A stretch of DNA of 64,000 bases from CAIKMD01 sp963803265 (GTDB lineage: Bacteria > Pseudomonadota > Alphaproteobacteria > ATCC43930 > CGMCC-115725), in NCBI GenBank assembly GCA_963803265.1, contig CAWDLZ010000010.1, positions 1 through 64,000 on the forward strand, written 5' to 3'. A program made the translations under genes and the position numbers. Under the pieces are notes generated by a model. The model made no database searches. It saw only the letters and a list, made by a program, of their open reading frames with translations, and had not been told where the DNA came from. This document shows, piece by piece, positions 62,843 to 64,000 of the stretch. Numbering within the stretch: the first letter of the stretch is position 1; each line of letters opens with the position of its first letter.

Positions 62843-63945
62843 CGATCTTCGCTCTTCCCGATCTCGGCGAAGGCCTCCAAGACGCCGAGATCGTCGATTG
62901 GCATGTCGCCGAGGGCGACCACGTCGTTGCCGATCAACCCTTGCTCTCGGTCGAGACCGATAAGGCCGTCGTGGAAATTCCCTCGCCTCGCGCCGGGCGA
63001 ATTCTGCATGTTTTGGCGAAACTCGGGGATCGCATCAAGATCGGCGCGCCTCTCGTCGAGTTCGAGGAAGGCGCCCATGAGGATGCCGGGACCGTGGTCG
63101 GCAGTCTCGCGATCCCTGGCGAGCATCATCGAGCGTCGGCAGGGCCGAGCGCGGCGCCTCGTCACGGATCGATCGTCAAGGCGGCCCCCGCCGTGCGTGC
63201 TTTTGCCGCCGAGCACGGGATCGATCTCGCCTCTATCGAAGCCAGCGGACCGGGCGGCGCCGTTACCCGCGAAGACGTCTCCGCCGCGATGGCGGAGAGG
63301 CCCGCCGCGGCGCGCGAGGCGCTTCGCGGCGTCAGGCTCAGCATGGCCCGCAACATGGCGTTGGCGCACCAGTCGGTCGTCCCGGCCACGCTATTCGATG
63401 ACGCCGACGTGACCCGTTGGTGGACGGAAACCGCCGACGTGACCATGCGCCTCATTCGAGGCATCGCCGCGGGCTGCGCCGCGGAGCCGGGCCTTAATTG
63501 CTGGTTCGATGGAACGCGCCTGGAGCGCGAGCCGAAGGCCCGCATCGACCTAGGAATTGCCATCGATACCGCAGCGGGGCTTATCGTTCCGGTTCTGCGC
63601 GATGTCGGCGGCCGGGACGCCGCCGCGCTGCACCGATCGCTCGACACTCTCAAGTCTTCGGTGCGTGCGAGAACCGTTCAGCCGGCCGAGCTCAAGGGCG
63701 CCACGATCACGCTGTCGAATTTTGGCGTGATCGGCGGGCGTTACGCGTGCCTCGTCGTCGTGCCGCCCCAGGTAGCGATCGTCGGTGCGGGCAAAGTTTT
63801 GACGGCGGCGATGCCGCGGTCGCGGGAATCGGGCGCCGGCGCGTGGTTGCCGCTCTCGGTCACTTTCGATCATCGCGTTGTAACCGGTGCTGAATCGGCG
63901 CGATTCGTCAAGGCGATGATCGAAGATCTCGAACGGCCAGAATAG
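62839..63945 (+). CDS. Dihydrolipoamide acyltransferase (E2) with altered active-site motif
   Basis: 368 residues: one lipoyl domain (VETDKAVVEIPSPRAG, lipoyl Lys in DKA), an E3-binding domain (AAPAVRAFAAEHGIDLASIE, GPGGAVTREDV) and a catalytic domain (LIVPVLRDVGGRDAAALHRS, TITLSNFGVIGGRYACLVVV). The acyltransferase motif, usually DHRVxDGA, reads DHRVVTGA: His is kept but the Asp is Thr. The enzyme may be slower or use another residue. No E3 gene follows within the window. Shorter than main-PDH E2, fitting an accessory complex. Confidence 0.88.
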   Translation: MTIFALPDLGEGLQDAEIVDWHVAEGDHVVADQPLLSVETDKAVVEIPSPRAGRILHVLAKLGDRIKIGAPLVEFEEGAHEDAGTVVGSLAIPGEHHRASAGPSAAPRHGSIVKAAPAVRAFAAEHGIDLASIEASGPGGAVTREDVSAAMAERPAAAREALRGVRLSMARNMALAHQSVVPATLFDDADVTRWWTETADVTMRLIRGIAAGCAAEPGLNCWFDGTRLEREPKARIDLGIAIDTAAGLIVPVLRDVGGRDAAALHRSLDTLKSSVRARTVQPAELKGATITLSNFGVIGGRYACLVVVPPQVAIVGAGKVLTAAMPRSRESGAGAWLPLSVTFDHRVVTGAESARFVKAMIEDLERPE

Positions 63946-63957
63946 AGGATTCGCGCG

Positions 63958-64000
63958 ATGGAGGATGTCTTCGACTTTGCCGACGATCTGGGACCATTGA
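63958..64000 (+). CDS. 5' end of a further operon gene (cut by the window)
   Basis: ATG at 63958 with GAGGA nine bases upstream begins MEDVFDFADDLGPL and runs off the window. The start resembles Glu/Leu/Phe/Val dehydrogenases found beside similar E1-E2 operons, but fourteen residues are too few for a firm call. It is 12 bases after the E2 stop, so it probably shares the operon. Confidence 0.45.
   Translation, partial: MEDVFDFADDLGPL

Overview
The window is a 64 kb, very GC-rich chromosomal segment with dense gene packing and many ATGA, GTGA and TGATG start/stop overlaps. It reads as an alphaproteobacterium, most likely Rhodospirillales-like. That placement is an inference from family content and gene order: PhaR, CpdR, DUF2125, a TIGR02302 protein beside argH-lptM-lysA, ftsE-ftsX-ydcF-plsC next to an MJ0042 zinc-ribbon gene, and a HIG1-type protein-pduO-etfBA-hbd run. 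I see no rRNA, tRNA, CRISPR array or intact mobile element.

Layout. 0-6.5 kb: a Tat-exported multicopper oxidase, a degenerate GGDEF/EAL protein, an EamA exporter with a His-rich tail, an outer-membrane beta-barrel, and the end of an IS1380-type transposase. 6.5-13.5 kb: polyhydroxyalkanoate genes (phaR, divergent from a phasin-like gene, a PhaC-like synthase, phaA and phaB), glutathione enzymes and a methyltransferase. 13.5-19.8 kb: an amidohydrolase, metX-metW with a readable promoter, and an aromatic operon (chorismate mutase, hisC-type aminotransferase, prephenate dehydrogenase, ABM protein). 19.9-30 kb: DUF2125, class II ribonucleotide reductase, plsC-ydcF-ftsX-ftsE, a zinc-ribbon protein, cpdR and TIGR02302. 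30-36.6 kb: lysA-lptM-argH, tlpA, an esterase, gluQ, a Nudix protein and an HNH protein. 36.8-43.7 kb: hbd-etfAB-pduO-HIG1, an SLC13-type permease, a VOC protein, a tandem repeat and a GST. 43.8-49.2 kb: an M28 peptidase / MetE-like / hydrolase / solute-binding-protein operon, a decayed dienelactone hydrolase and a VOC protein. 49.3-52.3 kb: sulfate assimilation (cysH-cysD-cysN). 52.3-64 kb: a four-gene exporter (permease, ATPase, membrane-fusion protein, outer-membrane channel), a cytochrome c, two sulfur-type exporters around a four-cysteine protein, and a pyruvate-dehydrogenase-type operon.

The 52-64 kb block is the most suggestive. FNR/FixK-type palindromes (TTGA-N6-TCAA) sit upstream of its first operon and of its last. 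Each is about 41.5 bp before a start point inferred from a -10-like hexamer. This predicts a low-oxygen regulon joining an export system, sulfur-compound exporters and an alternative 2-oxoacid dehydrogenase. A second possibly new signal is an intergenic repeat family whose stem sequence differs between copies but stays paired.

Caution on sequence quality. At least fourteen genes carry single-base frameshifts, mostly insertions, with two very dense patches (about 21.5-23.2 kb in nrdJ and 30.2-32.5 kb in lysA/lptM/argH). These hit essential or biosynthetic genes whose codons read perfectly between the shifts. I therefore treat them as probable sequencing or assembly errors and annotate the reconstructed genes. 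The dienelactone hydrolase relic and the transposase fragment look truly decayed.
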